A DNA stretch of 64,000 bases from NCBI RefSeq assembly GCF_020099395.1, contig NZ_CP083590.1, positions 6,386,001 through 6,450,000 on the forward strand, read 5' to 3'. Every line of letters begins with the position of its first letter. The first letter of the stretch is position 1. A program made the translations under genes and the position numbers. The notes below the pieces were generated by a model. It saw only the letters and a program-made list of their open reading frames with translations, searched no databases and was not told where the DNA came from. Source of the stretch: Streptomyces mobaraensis. Lineage in GTDB: Bacteria > Actinomycetota > Actinomycetes > Streptomycetales > Streptomycetaceae. Below are positions 53,991 to 62,399 of the stretch, one piece after another.

Positions 53991-55463
53991 TTACAAGGTG
54001 GTGCGGGCAAGCGGCAGGGCGGCGGCGGTGAAGGCGTTGGGCTGCTGGTACTTCAGGCGGCGCAGGTCGACTTGGGCGGTGACGGCGGCGGTCTCGATCT
54101 GGGCGCAGGCGGCGTCCAGCAGGGCGTCGGTTTCCGCGCTGACGGTGAGCAGGCCGGTCAGGGCGACGTCGGCGTGGCCGGCGATGAGCTGGCGTTCGCG
54201 GACCTTGACGTCGGCGTACTCGATGGAGTCGGCCTCGTTGTCGACCTGGCCGCGGCGGGCGCGCTCGTTGGCATCGGCGATGATGGCCGCCTTCTTGCGC
54301 TGCACGTCCCGCAGGGCGGACTCCAGCCCCTGGGGCACGTAGATCAGGGACAGGCTCCGGCGGACGCCGGCGGTGAACATCAGCCCGTGCAGGAAACCGG
54401 GGCTGGTTTCGGTGCGGGGCCAGTCCTCGATCCAGTAGGTGGTGTGGCGGGCGGAGTCGGTGATCACCCGGTCGGACTCCTCGACCTGGACCACGGGACC
54501 GGCGGCGGCCGGGTCGGCTTCGGCTCTGCCGGAGCGGGACCACTGTTGCAGGCCGGAGAGCGCCTTGGGGTCGTAGGCGGTGCGGATGACGGCGGCGATT
54601 TCGCGGGCGGTGAGCCAGCCGGTCACCATCAGCCCGGCGGTGCGGGCGGCCTGCGCGACGGAGGCGGTGGTCTGCTCCATCACGGTGAAGGCACCGGGCA
54701 GTCCGCCGCCGGCCTGGCTGATGAGCCGCTTGGCGGCCTTCATGTCCAGTGAGATCGCCAGGTACGCCTCGTGTGGGGCGGCGGCGGGGCCGGCGGAGGC
54801 GACGAGGTCGGCGTAGACCTGCCCGGCCACCGGAGTCTCGGGCCGGCCCTGCTGCGTCCAGTGCCGGGCGAGGGTGTCGCCGGAGTCGGGCACGGTGCGC
54901 TCGAGGACCTGCACGGTGGCGACGTGGCCGGTGCGAGCGATACCGGCCAGCGCACGGCCCCAGGACTGGACGTTGTGGTTCTGGGTGGCGGGGTCCAGCA
55001 GGGCGAAGGCGCGGGAGGAGACGCGGGCGACGGCGGTCAGGGTCTGCTGGTGCGGGTCGTGCACCGCGGCGGCGCCGTTCGCCGAGTCGCCGGGGGTGAC
55101 CACGCGCAGCGAGGCGGTGGTACCGGGCAGGTGCAGCACGCCCTCCTGGCGAGGGCGGGAGACCGGCCGGGCCAGCCACAGCGTCTGCCCGGTCCGCCGG
55201 CGGTGGGCGTAGCGGGCGACGATCGGGGACCAGTCGATCAGCGACCGGCCGCCTCGGCGGATGGCGACCAGGGCCGCGCTGGCCACCCACAGCGGAGCGA
55301 GGACGACGGCGCCGACCAGACCGGTGCTCACCACGGTCAGCAAAAGCAGTGCCAGGGTGCACGAGACGAGGAGGAGCTGGGGCAGGGACAGACCGAGGAG
55401 GATCCCGCGCCGGGATCGGTGGGGGAACTTGACTGTGAGGGGGGCGACGGAGAGATCAGACAT
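53991..55463 (-). CDS. SCO6880-family conjugation protein
   Basis: 490 residues. Two N-terminal membrane helices (LLGLSLPQLLLVSCTLALLL, VGAVVLAPLWVASAALVAIR) precede a soluble region with the family pattern SLIDWSPIVARYAHRRRTGQ and QVYADLVASAGPAAAPHEAY. It resembles a fusion of a PrgI-like membrane segment with the N-terminal part of VirB4, and pairs with the adjacent ATPase. ATG 55461-55463. Confidence 0.82.
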   Translation of the reverse strand: MSDLSVAPLTVKFPHRSRRGILLGLSLPQLLLVSCTLALLLLTVVSTGLVGAVVLAPLWVASAALVAIRRGGRSLIDWSPIVARYAHRRRTGQTLWLARPVSRPRQEGVLHLPGTTASLRVVTPGDSANGAAAVHDPHQQTLTAVARVSSRAFALLDPATQNHNVQSWGRALAGIARTGHVATVQVLERTVPDSGDTLARHWTQQGRPETPVAGQVYADLVASAGPAAAPHEAYLAISLDMKAAKRLISQAGGGLPGAFTVMEQTTASVAQAARTAGLMVTGWLTAREIAAVIRTAYDPKALSGLQQWSRSGRAEADPAAAGPVVQVEESDRVITDSARHTTYWIEDWPRTETSPGFLHGLMFTAGVRRSLSLIYVPQGLESALRDVQRKKAAIIADANERARRGQVDNEADSIEYADVKVRERQLIAGHADVALTGLLTVSAETDALLDAACAQIETAAVTAQVDLRRLKYQQPNAFTAAALPLARTTL

Positions 55464-55556
55464 GGTTCCGGGAGGGGTGCGCGGGGCGGGGCCGGGGGCG
55501 GGACGCACCGGTGAAGTGGCCGGTGCGTCCCGCCTTCGGCGTCGAACGGGGCGAGA

Positions 55557-56921
55557 TCAGAGGCCGGTGGGCGGTGGCGTCGGGGAGACGGGACCGTTCG
55601 CCGCGTCACCCGTGGCCGGAGGGGCGCCTTGCGGCGGGGGCGTGGCGCCGGTCGGCGGGGCGGACATCCATCCGCCGCCCTGGCCGCTCGCGGCTGCGGA
55701 TCCTGATCCGCCCTGGGCGGGGCTACCTCCGAGGCCGCTGGTGTCCTCGGTGGTGCGCGTCGGCGGAGGCTGGACGGCCTGTTCCAGGCCGTTCTTCGCA
55801 CCGTTGCCGGAGGACTCGCTGCCTCCGCCCTGGCCGCCGCTGCTGGTGGGGGCGATGTCGCCGGGGAAGCCGCCGCCGGGGATCGCGTCGGGACCCTGCG
55901 GTGCCGCAGTGCTGGCAGCACCCGCTCCGGCAGCGGCTCCGCCGGTTCCGGCGGTTGCCGCGGCCTGGGCGGCCTTGCGGGCGGCGCGCTCGGCGTGCTG
56001 CTTGGCGAGCTGAGCGCCGGCTCCGCCGGCGCGGTGGATGTCCTCGCCGTTGGTGCCTTCCGATGCCCAGTGGACGAACTTGAAGGTTGCGTACGGGCAG
56101 AGCAGCACCAAAATCATGATGACGATGCCGGACATGACGTCGGCGAGCGCGTCGAGACCACCCTTGGAGTCCGCCTTGCCCATGGCGGAGATCCCGAGGA
56201 GGAAGATCACGGTCATCAGCAGCTTGCTGCAGACCAGCGTGGCGGTGGCTTCGATCCAGCCCCGTCTCCAGCGGCGGGCGACCTCCCAGCCGCCGCCCGC
56301 TCCGGCGAACACGGCGAGGGTGACCATGACGAGGATGCCGACCTTGCGGACCATCATCACGCACCAGTACAGGAACGCGCCGATGGCGGCGCCGATGCCG
56401 CAGAAGGCGCACACCAGCCAGCCCAGCGGGCCGAGGGCGCCGAGCTGCGAGACCTTGACCATGCGCCGCACCGCGTCGGACAGCGAGGAATCGGCGGCCT
56501 TGAACAGCCCGTCCGACAGCGCGTCGACGACTTCGATGGCCACGGTGGTGGCGGCGATGGCGGAGAAGGCGAACAAGACGCCGCTCATCGTGCCGGTGAA
56601 GGCTTGGCCGAGGGCCTGGCCGTCGCGTTTGACGGCGGCCCGGATGAGCTGGGCGCAGAAGGTGGCCACCAGCAGTACGAGGCCGATGGGCAAGATCAAT
56701 TCAAAGTTGTTGCGGAACCAGCCGGCACCCAGGTCGACGTTGGTGGTCTTGTTGACGGCCTCGGCGGCGAGGTCGGCTGCCGCGGCGGCCAGCTGCCCTG
56801 TCGACTTCGCGATCCAGTTGCCGATGCCTTCGGTGATCGCCTTGCCGGGGTCGGACACGAAGTCGATGGCGTCGGCCGCGCTGCAGAGTTTGCCCGCGAG
56901 GGGGATGGAACAGAAGTCCAC
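55557..56921 (-). CDS. TrbL/VirB6-like channel protein
   Basis: 454 residues with five or six hydrophobic segments (LILPIGLVLLVATFCAQLIR, LGPLGWLVCAFCGIGAAIGA, KVGILVMVTLAVFAGAGGGW) followed by a Gly/Ser/Pro-rich C-terminus. This is the arrangement of actinobacterial TrbL-type polytopic transfer proteins. The first codon is GTG. It would form part of the inner-membrane channel. Confidence 0.85.
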   Translation of the reverse strand: MDFCSIPLAGKLCSAADAIDFVSDPGKAITEGIGNWIAKSTGQLAAAAADLAAEAVNKTTNVDLGAGWFRNNFELILPIGLVLLVATFCAQLIRAAVKRDGQALGQAFTGTMSGVLFAFSAIAATTVAIEVVDALSDGLFKAADSSLSDAVRRMVKVSQLGALGPLGWLVCAFCGIGAAIGAFLYWCVMMVRKVGILVMVTLAVFAGAGGGWEVARRWRRGWIEATATLVCSKLLMTVIFLLGISAMGKADSKGGLDALADVMSGIVIMILVLLCPYATFKFVHWASEGTNGEDIHRAGGAGAQLAKQHAERAARKAAQAAATAGTGGAAAGAGAASTAAPQGPDAIPGGGFPGDIAPTSSGGQGGGSESSGNGAKNGLEQAVQPPPTRTTEDTSGLGGSPAQGGSGSAAASGQGGGWMSAPPTGATPPPQGAPPATGDAANGPVSPTPPPTGL

Positions 56922-56953
56922 TGCGTTTCCTCCTTTCTTCGGTCAGTGGCCCG

Positions 56954-57634
56954 TCACGGGGCGACGCGGGGGGCGATGGAGACCAGGGCGCAGTCGCGGG
57001 AGGGGCGGCACTGCACGGCGAGGGTGACCGAGCGGTCCTCGGCCCCGCCTCCGCCCTTCTTCCAGCTGATCTGCTGCTTGCCGGTGACGGTGACGGCGTA
57101 GATGTACGCCTCGGTGATTGCCGAGGGGTTCTCCGCCAGGGCCTGCTTGAAGGCCGACGGGAAGTGTGCCTCGGTGATCTTCACGGTGGCGTACTGGGCG
57201 TTGTCGGCCATCCGCGACCACAGCACCGGGTCGGGGACCTGGGCGGAGATCGAGGTCCAGTCGGTGTACTTGGTCTCCTTGGTCATCCACGCGGCCATCC
57301 CGGCGAGTTGCTGGTCGCGGTTGGTGGTGCGGGTGTCGTAGGACCACAGCATCACCGCGGCGGCCTTGGCGTAGGCGAGCGGGTCGGATAGCTGCGGGGG
57401 CTTGGGCACCGAGCCCGTCCCCGCGGCCGGCTTCGACGTGGACTCCGGCACCGACGTGCTGCTGGGGGAGGGGGCGGCGGTGTCGTCGTGGTCCTGGCCG
57501 CCGCTGCCGGTGGCCCACGCGGCAACGCCCGCGACGGCGAGCAGGACGCTCAGTACCAAGGCGCCGGCGAGGACGCGGGCCTTGGTGGACCAGGTGGTGC
57601 CGTAGCCGGAGAGGGGCGAGGGGAAGCGTGGCAT
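56954..57634 (-). CDS. Single-pass membrane transfer protein
   Basis: 226 residues: short cytoplasmic tail, one helix (VLAGALVLSVLLAVAGVAAW), a Ser/Pro linker and an extracytoplasmic domain (YAKAAAVMLWSYDTRTTNRD; TDWTSISAQVPDPVLWSRMA). This shape recalls VirB8/TrbF-like assembly factors, though I see no specific motif. Start overlaps the stop of the DUF6112 gene. Confidence 0.72.
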   Translation of the reverse strand: MPRFPSPLSGYGTTWSTKARVLAGALVLSVLLAVAGVAAWATGSGGQDHDDTAAPSPSSTSVPESTSKPAAGTGSVPKPPQLSDPLAYAKAAAVMLWSYDTRTTNRDQQLAGMAAWMTKETKYTDWTSISAQVPDPVLWSRMADNAQYATVKITEAHFPSAFKQALAENPSAITEAYIYAVTVTGKQQISWKKGGGGAEDRSVTLAVQCRPSRDCALVSIAPRVAP

Positions 57635-57942
57635 CAGTGGACCTGCGACCCCAGCGCGGAGAAGAAGGCGACGATGCCGTTGGCGGCACCGAGGCCGAGA
57701 GCGGCGCCGGCGGCGACGACGGCGCCCTTCTTGCCGTTGGCCTCGGCCTGGTGGCCGCCGGTGTGGTGGCCCCAGGCCCACACGCCGAGCGAGACGGCCA
57801 GCGCGCCGACCACGGCGATGATGCCGAAGAGGTTGATCGAGCTGACCACGTTCTTCAGCACCGACAGGCCGGGCAGGCCGCCCTCCTTGGGCGCGACGCC
57901 TGGGTCATAGGCGAGGATGATCACGCGGTCTGCGACAGACAT
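57634..57942 (-). CDS. DUF6112-type small membrane protein
   Basis: 102 residues with two hydrophobic helices (LFGIIAVVGALAVSLGVWAW; AVVAAGAALGLGAANGIVAF) separated by a Gly/His loop. Size and position ahead of the channel genes match the DUF6112 proteins of actinobacterial transfer clusters, which are pilin- or VirB2-like in layout. No cleavable signal peptide seen. Confidence 0.72.
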   Translation of the reverse strand: MSVADRVIILAYDPGVAPKEGGLPGLSVLKNVVSSINLFGIIAVVGALAVSLGVWAWGHHTGGHQAEANGKKGAVVAAGAALGLGAANGIVAFFSALGSQVH

Positions 57943-58073
57943 GGGTATGGCGAAACTCCTTGCGGGCGCGGGCAGGCGGCAGCCCGCGGTGAGGGGGAGA
58001 AGCGGAGAGGAAGGCGGCGCCCGGGGAGACAGCACGGGCGCTGGTGCGCGGCCGGAGGGCGGCGGGAGGGGCG

Positions 58074-59222
58074 CTAGATGACCCGGCGGGCGGCGAGGAT
58101 GTTCCAGTCCTTGACCGGCTGGATCCGCACCGGTTTCGTCGTGCGCGGCGCCTCGATCACCAGGCCCGTGCCCATGTACATCCCGACGTGTTCGGGGACG
58201 GCGGCGGTGCCGCGTGCGAACAGCAGGTCACCGGGCTGCAGGCTCTTGGGCGAGACGGGCTTGCCCTCGTTGACCTGGGTGTAGGTGGTGCGGCTGAGCT
58301 GGACGCCGGCGTGGGCGTACGCCTGCTGCATCAGTGAGCTGCAGTCGCACCGCCCCATCGGGTCGGGGCCGTGCGGGTTGGTGCACTCGCCGCCCCACTG
58401 GTACATGGTGCCGAGCTGGTGCATGGCCCACTCGATGGCCTTGCGCGCCTTGGGGTTGGCGTCCTTGGGAATCGAGTAGCCCTTGGGTACCGCGCCTTCG
58501 GGGATCGGGCCGTACCCGGACCCGTCCTCGCCGGGCTTGCACCCCCCGCCGCTCGGGGCCGGCGTGTCCTTGTCCTTGCTGTCCTTACTGTTCTTGGTGC
58601 CGGCGGCGTTCTTGCCGCTGTCCGGGAGGGTTTTGACGATGGTCTGCTGCAGGGCCCGGGACAGCGGTTCCCACTGCGCGTACGCGTCCGGGAGCCCGGA
58701 TGCCTGTACGGCCTGGGCGGCCTGGGTGACGGTCATCTGCTGCCACCCGTGCACTTCGAGCAGCGCCTTGTAGAACCGCGTGCTCGCGTACACGGGGTCG
58801 CGGATCTGCTGCGGGGTGCCCCAGCCCTGGCTGGGGCGCTGCTGGAAGATGCCGAGCGAATCGCGGTCGCCGTAGTTGAGGTTGCGGATCCGTGATTCCT
58901 GCATGGCGGTGGCGAGCGCGACGATCTGCCCGCGCTCGGGCACCTTCAAGGAGATGCCGGTGGCCACGATGGTCTTGGCGTTCGGGATCTGCTCGGCGGG
59001 CAGCTCCAGGCCCTCGACGTGGACATCCTTCTTCGAGCCCTTGCCGCCGAGAATGGAGGCGACCTGCTTGGCGACGGCGTCGGTGTCGATGTCCGCGCCT
59101 GTGGTGCAGTTCGCGGCCTTGGAATGGGCACCGCCGGAGCCGGCCGCGGCGGTTGCCGCGGCGCCGGCGATCAGAAGGGGAGAGAGGCAGACGACGCCGA
59201 GGACGGCGGCTATGCCCTTCAA
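58074..59222 (-). CDS. Secreted NlpC/P60 (C40) cell-wall hydrolase of the transfer system
   Basis: 382 residues from TTG 59220-59222. A signal peptide (AVLGVVCLSPLLIAGAAATA) is followed by a lysozyme-like helical region (VALATAMQESRIRNLNYGDR, SLGIFQQRPSQGWG) and a C-terminal NlpC/P60 domain with the catalytic Cys in CDCSSLMQQAY and His in EHVGMYMGTGLVIEA. It would open the peptidoglycan for the channel. First gene of the transfer operon on this strand. Confidence 0.9.
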   Translation of the reverse strand: MKGIAAVLGVVCLSPLLIAGAAATAAAGSGGAHSKAANCTTGADIDTDAVAKQVASILGGKGSKKDVHVEGLELPAEQIPNAKTIVATGISLKVPERGQIVALATAMQESRIRNLNYGDRDSLGIFQQRPSQGWGTPQQIRDPVYASTRFYKALLEVHGWQQMTVTQAAQAVQASGLPDAYAQWEPLSRALQQTIVKTLPDSGKNAAGTKNSKDSKDKDTPAPSGGGCKPGEDGSGYGPIPEGAVPKGYSIPKDANPKARKAIEWAMHQLGTMYQWGGECTNPHGPDPMGRCDCSSLMQQAYAHAGVQLSRTTYTQVNEGKPVSPKSLQPGDLLFARGTAAVPEHVGMYMGTGLVIEAPRTTKPVRIQPVKDWNILAARRVI

Positions 59223-59612
59223 CCCGTTCCGCCTCCCGGAAAGCGCTGGTAGCGCGGCCGTGGTTCAGGCAGCGGAGGGGGGTGGTGGATCACTGCGGTG
59301 TCCTTCGAAGTGAGGCCCCGGCCGTGCACGCGCGAAAAGGGTGGAAAGGGTGCGGAGGCCGGGGTGGTGGGTGAACCGAGGCCGGCGGACGAGGGCGCGA
59401 GTGGCAGCTCGATGCCCGGGCCGGCGGGCAGGTCAGGTGGACCGGGACAGGGCGAACCTCCGTGAGGGCATGAGAGCAGAAAAGGGGCCAGCGGCCGTGT
59501 GGGCCGGGCGGTTTCAAAACAGTAAGCGGCGATTCCCGGTTGGCGAAAAAACCGGGCGGCCCGCGCCCGTTCCCAGGGCGCGGCGGCTGGCGGTACCGCT
59601 CAACCGGGGATC
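59223..59612. other. Divergent control region of the element
   Basis: 390 bp between the minus-strand transfer operon and the plus-strand methyltransferase operon. It must hold both promoters and contains hairpin copy E at 59535-59556. Also rich in GC palindromes (CCCGCGCCCG ... CAGGGCGCGG). A transfer origin could lie here but nothing proves it. Confidence 0.5.
59535..59556 (+). promoter_or_regulatory. Hairpin element copy E (short variant)
   Basis: Arms CCCGGTT (59535-59541) and AACCGGG (59550-59556) around GGCGAAAA. The core CCCGGTT-GCGAAA-CCGGG matches the other four hairpins read toward the gene. It lies 57 bases ahead of GTG 59613. Confidence 0.6.
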
Positions 59613-60512
59613 GTGACCTACAGTTTTGGCACGCTCCCTCTCAGACCCCGCCAATCGGCTCGTGGGCTTTCTTGCGCCCGCATGCAGCCGCGGGGATCAC
59701 GTGAGGGTGGCAGCAGCCTTCTCTCTCATCTCACGCACCCAGATTGGGATTTCCCTTTGCCTTTTTCCCTCCACCAGGGCGACGCGCTGAGCGTACTCTC
59801 CAGCCTGCCGGATGCCTGTGTCGACTCCGTCATCACCGACCCGCCCTACAACTCCGGCGGCCGGACGGCGAAGGAGCGTACGAGCCGCTCGGCTCGCCAG
59901 AAGTACGTCTCCGCCGACGCCCAGCACGCGCTGCCGGACTTCACGGGCGAGAACATGGACCAGCGCTCCTACACGTTCTGGCTCACCCAGATCATGACCG
60001 AGGCCCACCGCCTCACCAAGGACGGCGGGACGGCGCTGCTGTTCACTGACTGGCGTCAGCTGCCGGCCACCACGGACGCCTTTCAGGCGGCCGGGTGGCT
60101 GTGGCTTGGCATCCTGACCTGGCACAAGCCTCAGGCCCGGCCGCAGAAGGGCAAGTTCCGTCAGGACTGCGAGTACATCGTCTGGGGCGCCAAGGGAAAG
60201 ATCGACGCCTCCCGCAACCCCGTGTACCTGCCGGGCCTGTACAGCGCCTCGCAGCCCTCGGGGAAGGACCGGCAGCACATCACGCAAAAGCCGATCCAGG
60301 TGATGCGCGAGCTGGTGAAGATCGCGCCGCCGGACGGCACTGTCCTGGACTTCTGCGCCGGGTCCGGCTCGACGGGGGTGGCAGCCCTGCTGGAGGGCCG
60401 GGATTTCATCGGCGTGGAGAAGACCATGCACTACGCCGAAATCGCCGCCGACCGGCTCACCGACACCCTGCGCCAGACCCTCAGCCAGGACGACGTCACG
60501 CTTTCCGCCTGA
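59613..60512 (+). CDS. Site-specific DNA methyltransferase (adenine/N4-cytosine, DPPY type)
   Basis: 299 residues from GTG 59613 (ATG 59682 is an alternative; conserved sequence starts at FSLHQGDALSVLSSLPDACV). Catalytic motif IV is DPPYNSGGR and motif I is LDFCAGSGSTGVAALLEGR near the C-terminus, the order of beta-class methyltransferases. ITQKPIQVMRELVKI is the usual TRD-flanking segment. No partner nuclease nearby, so probably an orphan methylase protecting the element from host restriction. Confidence 0.9.
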   Translation: MTYSFGTLPLRPRQSARGLSCARMQPRGSREGGSSLLSHLTHPDWDFPLPFSLHQGDALSVLSSLPDACVDSVITDPPYNSGGRTAKERTSRSARQKYVSADAQHALPDFTGENMDQRSYTFWLTQIMTEAHRLTKDGGTALLFTDWRQLPATTDAFQAAGWLWLGILTWHKPQARPQKGKFRQDCEYIVWGAKGKIDASRNPVYLPGLYSASQPSGKDRQHITQKPIQVMRELVKIAPPDGTVLDFCAGSGSTGVAALLEGRDFIGVEKTMHYAEIAADRLTDTLRQTLSQDDVTLSA

Positions 60513-60562
60513 CCCGCCGCCCCGGATCCGCAGCACGAAGAAGCGTCTTCCGCCTGGGCGTC

Positions 60563-60612
60563 GGCGCTTTATAGCAGGCATTCCCCGGTTAGTGAAACCG
60601 GGGAATGTCCGG
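60563..60612 (+). promoter_or_regulatory. Hairpin element copy D
   Basis: Arms CATTCCCCGGTT (60579-60590) and AACCGGGGAATG (60596-60607), loop AGTGA; two further pairs (one G-U) extend the stem. CGCTTTATAGCAGG precedes it and TCCGGATGGTTG follows; the DUF4913 gene starts 60 bases downstream. Here the outer GGATCC of copies A-C is ATTCC with the matching change on the other arm. Confidence 0.82.
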
Positions 60613-60667
60613 ATGGTTGGAGCCGCACTTCATGAACTGACGGCCGTGGCTGCAAGGAGATCCATTC

Positions 60668-61324
60668 GTGCCTGAATCCGTAGACCCCCGCGACGAGGGG
60701 GAGATGGAGCCGGTCCGGCTTCCGGACTCCAATCTGGAGAGCATCGAGGCGAGCGTCCGCCGGCTGATGGAGCAGTCGGCCGAGCAGGCCCGGCAGCTAG
60801 ATCACCTGGCCGCCGCTCCCGAGGTGCCCCCCTCGCCGTTTCCCGCCTTCGGCATGCCGGGCCTGCCGGGCCTGCCGCCCCCGCCCACCGCGCCGCCGGA
60901 GCCGCGCCCGATCCTGGAGCTGGAGGGCGAGGAGTACGAGAACGAACTCGACTCGCTGAGCGACTGGGTGGACGACTTTCTGATGCCCACCTACGGCGCC
61001 GAGGTCACCACCGCCTCCCCGTGGTGCCAGCAGTGGCAGGAACACGACGACGTCGTGGCCTGGCTGCACGCCCTGTGGATGGCCTACCAGCAGCACAAGG
61101 ACCCCGAAGCCGGCCCGTCGGGCCCGTTCGTGTGGCACCGCGACTTCCTCACCCACGCCATGACGACCGTCCGGGCACCGGGCGGACCGCTCTCGGCGTG
61201 CATGACCGACCCCGACCGGCCCGCCCACCGCCTGCTCCCCGGCCCGAAGCCCTCCCTGCGCACAGCCCGTGCCGACTCCGAGGATCCGGTGGAGAACGCG
61301 GCCGGAACCGGGGCCGGCTCATGA
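60668..61324 (+). CDS. DUF4913 domain protein
   Basis: 218 residues from GTG 60668, AAGGAG eight bases upstream. A short N-terminal coiled coil (LESIEASVRRLMEQSAEQAR) and Pro-rich linker lead to the DUF4913 core: WCQQWQEHDDVVAWLHALWM ... WHRDFLTHAMTTVRAPGGPL. DUF4913 proteins are typical of actinobacterial plasmids; function unknown. Overlaps the next gene by ATGA. Confidence 0.78.
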   Translation: MPESVDPRDEGEMEPVRLPDSNLESIEASVRRLMEQSAEQARQLDHLAAAPEVPPSPFPAFGMPGLPGLPPPPTAPPEPRPILELEGEEYENELDSLSDWVDDFLMPTYGAEVTTASPWCQQWQEHDDVVAWLHALWMAYQQHKDPEAGPSGPFVWHRDFLTHAMTTVRAPGGPLSACMTDPDRPAHRLLPGPKPSLRTARADSEDPVENAAGTGAGS

Positions 61325-61803
61325 ACGGGGAGCCGGCCTTCGGCCTGAGCTTCGACCCCCGCGCGCTCACCGACCTGCTTCAGGCCCCCAGCGACATCCG
61401 CGACCTTGCCCTCGACCGGCTCCAAGGCGTCGTCAACGCCGAGCTGTTCGGCGGCAGACTGGCCGGCGACCTGGAGGGGTACCGCAAGGTCTACGTCGAC
61501 TCCCGCAACGCCTGGCGCATCGTCTACGCCCAGCGTCCGGCCCCCGCCGACTCCGCCCACCGCACCGAGATCCACGTCGTCGCGGTGCGGCAGCGCGCCG
61601 GCTACGACGTCTACGACACCGCCCGGGCCCGTCTGGGCATCACCGCGCGCCGCACCAGCGCGCGCACCCATGCCGCCCGCACCCGCTCTCCGCAACTGGC
61701 GGACACCCACCGGCCCGTCCCGAAGCCGGGCCCGCCGTACGCGATGCCCGGCCTGCCTCAACCCGCCGCCGCCCCTGCCCTGTCGAAAGGCCCCCACCGT
61801 TGA
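61321..61803 (+). CDS. ParE/RelE-fold protein with a disordered tail
   Basis: 160 residues. Residues 10-100 (LTDLLQAPSDIRDLALDRLQ ... LEGYRKVYVDSRNAWRIVYA ... TEIHVVAVRQRAGYDVYDTA) fit the ParE/RelE toxin fold, but the tail of about 55 residues is Arg/Pro-rich. No cognate antitoxin is adjacent. Overlapping starts and stops on both sides tie it to the operon. Toxin activity is uncertain. Confidence 0.6.
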   Translation: MNGEPAFGLSFDPRALTDLLQAPSDIRDLALDRLQGVVNAELFGGRLAGDLEGYRKVYVDSRNAWRIVYAQRPAPADSAHRTEIHVVAVRQRAGYDVYDTARARLGITARRTSARTHAARTRSPQLADTHRPVPKPGPPYAMPGLPQPAAAPALSKGPHR

Positions 61804-62399
61804 CGACGTCCCCCGCCCTCCTCGAAGCGCTTGTCACCCGCCTGCTCACGGAGGGCGCACCGCTCCAGGAGAACCCGCACCACCGACGGCTGCTGGAGAC
61901 CTTCCTCACCATCCAGCACATCGACGAGCACATCCTCGACGTCGTCGACGGCGGTGCCCGCGCCTTCGACGAGCTGGTGGACCTCACGGAGCTTCTCCTC
62001 GCCCGGCTGCAGGCCGGAGGCGAGCTGCGAGCGCTGCTGTCGTCAGCCTGCTGCTGCACCCCCACCACAGCGGACGGCGCACCCGCGGACACCGCAGAAG
62101 CCCCGGACCCGCGCCGGACCGAGTCGTCGGACAGCATCGTCGAGGCGTGCCTGAAGGTCTTCGCCGATCGTGGCGGCCCGGACGCCATGGCCTCCACCGA
62201 CCTCGTCGCCGCCCTGCAGCACCTTCCCGGAGTCGCCGAGAACCGCTGGCGCTACGCCGATCTCACCCCGATACGCCTGGCCAACCTCTTGTCCCGGTAC
62301 GAGATCGCGCCCCGCGACGTCACCCTCTCCGACGGCCGCCGCCGCAAGTCCTACCGGCGCGCCGCCCTCCAGGCCGCCGGGCGGGAGCGCCGCTGCTGA
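61800..62399 (+). CDS. DUF3631-like protein without helicase part
   Basis: 199 residues from TTG 61800 (TTGA overlap). The second half (LKVFADRGGPDAMASTDLVA, LTPIRLANLLSRYEIAPRDV, SDGRRRKSYRRAAL) matches DUF3631, normally found fused to primase/helicase modules of mobile elements. The N-terminal half is helical and unrelated. Confidence 0.68.
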   Translation: MTTSPALLEALVTRLLTEGAPLQENPHHRRLLETFLTIQHIDEHILDVVDGGARAFDELVDLTELLLARLQAGGELRALLSSACCCTPTTADGAPADTAEAPDPRRTESSDSIVEACLKVFADRGGPDAMASTDLVAALQHLPGVAENRWRYADLTPIRLANLLSRYEIAPRDVTLSDGRRRKSYRRAALQAAGRERRC

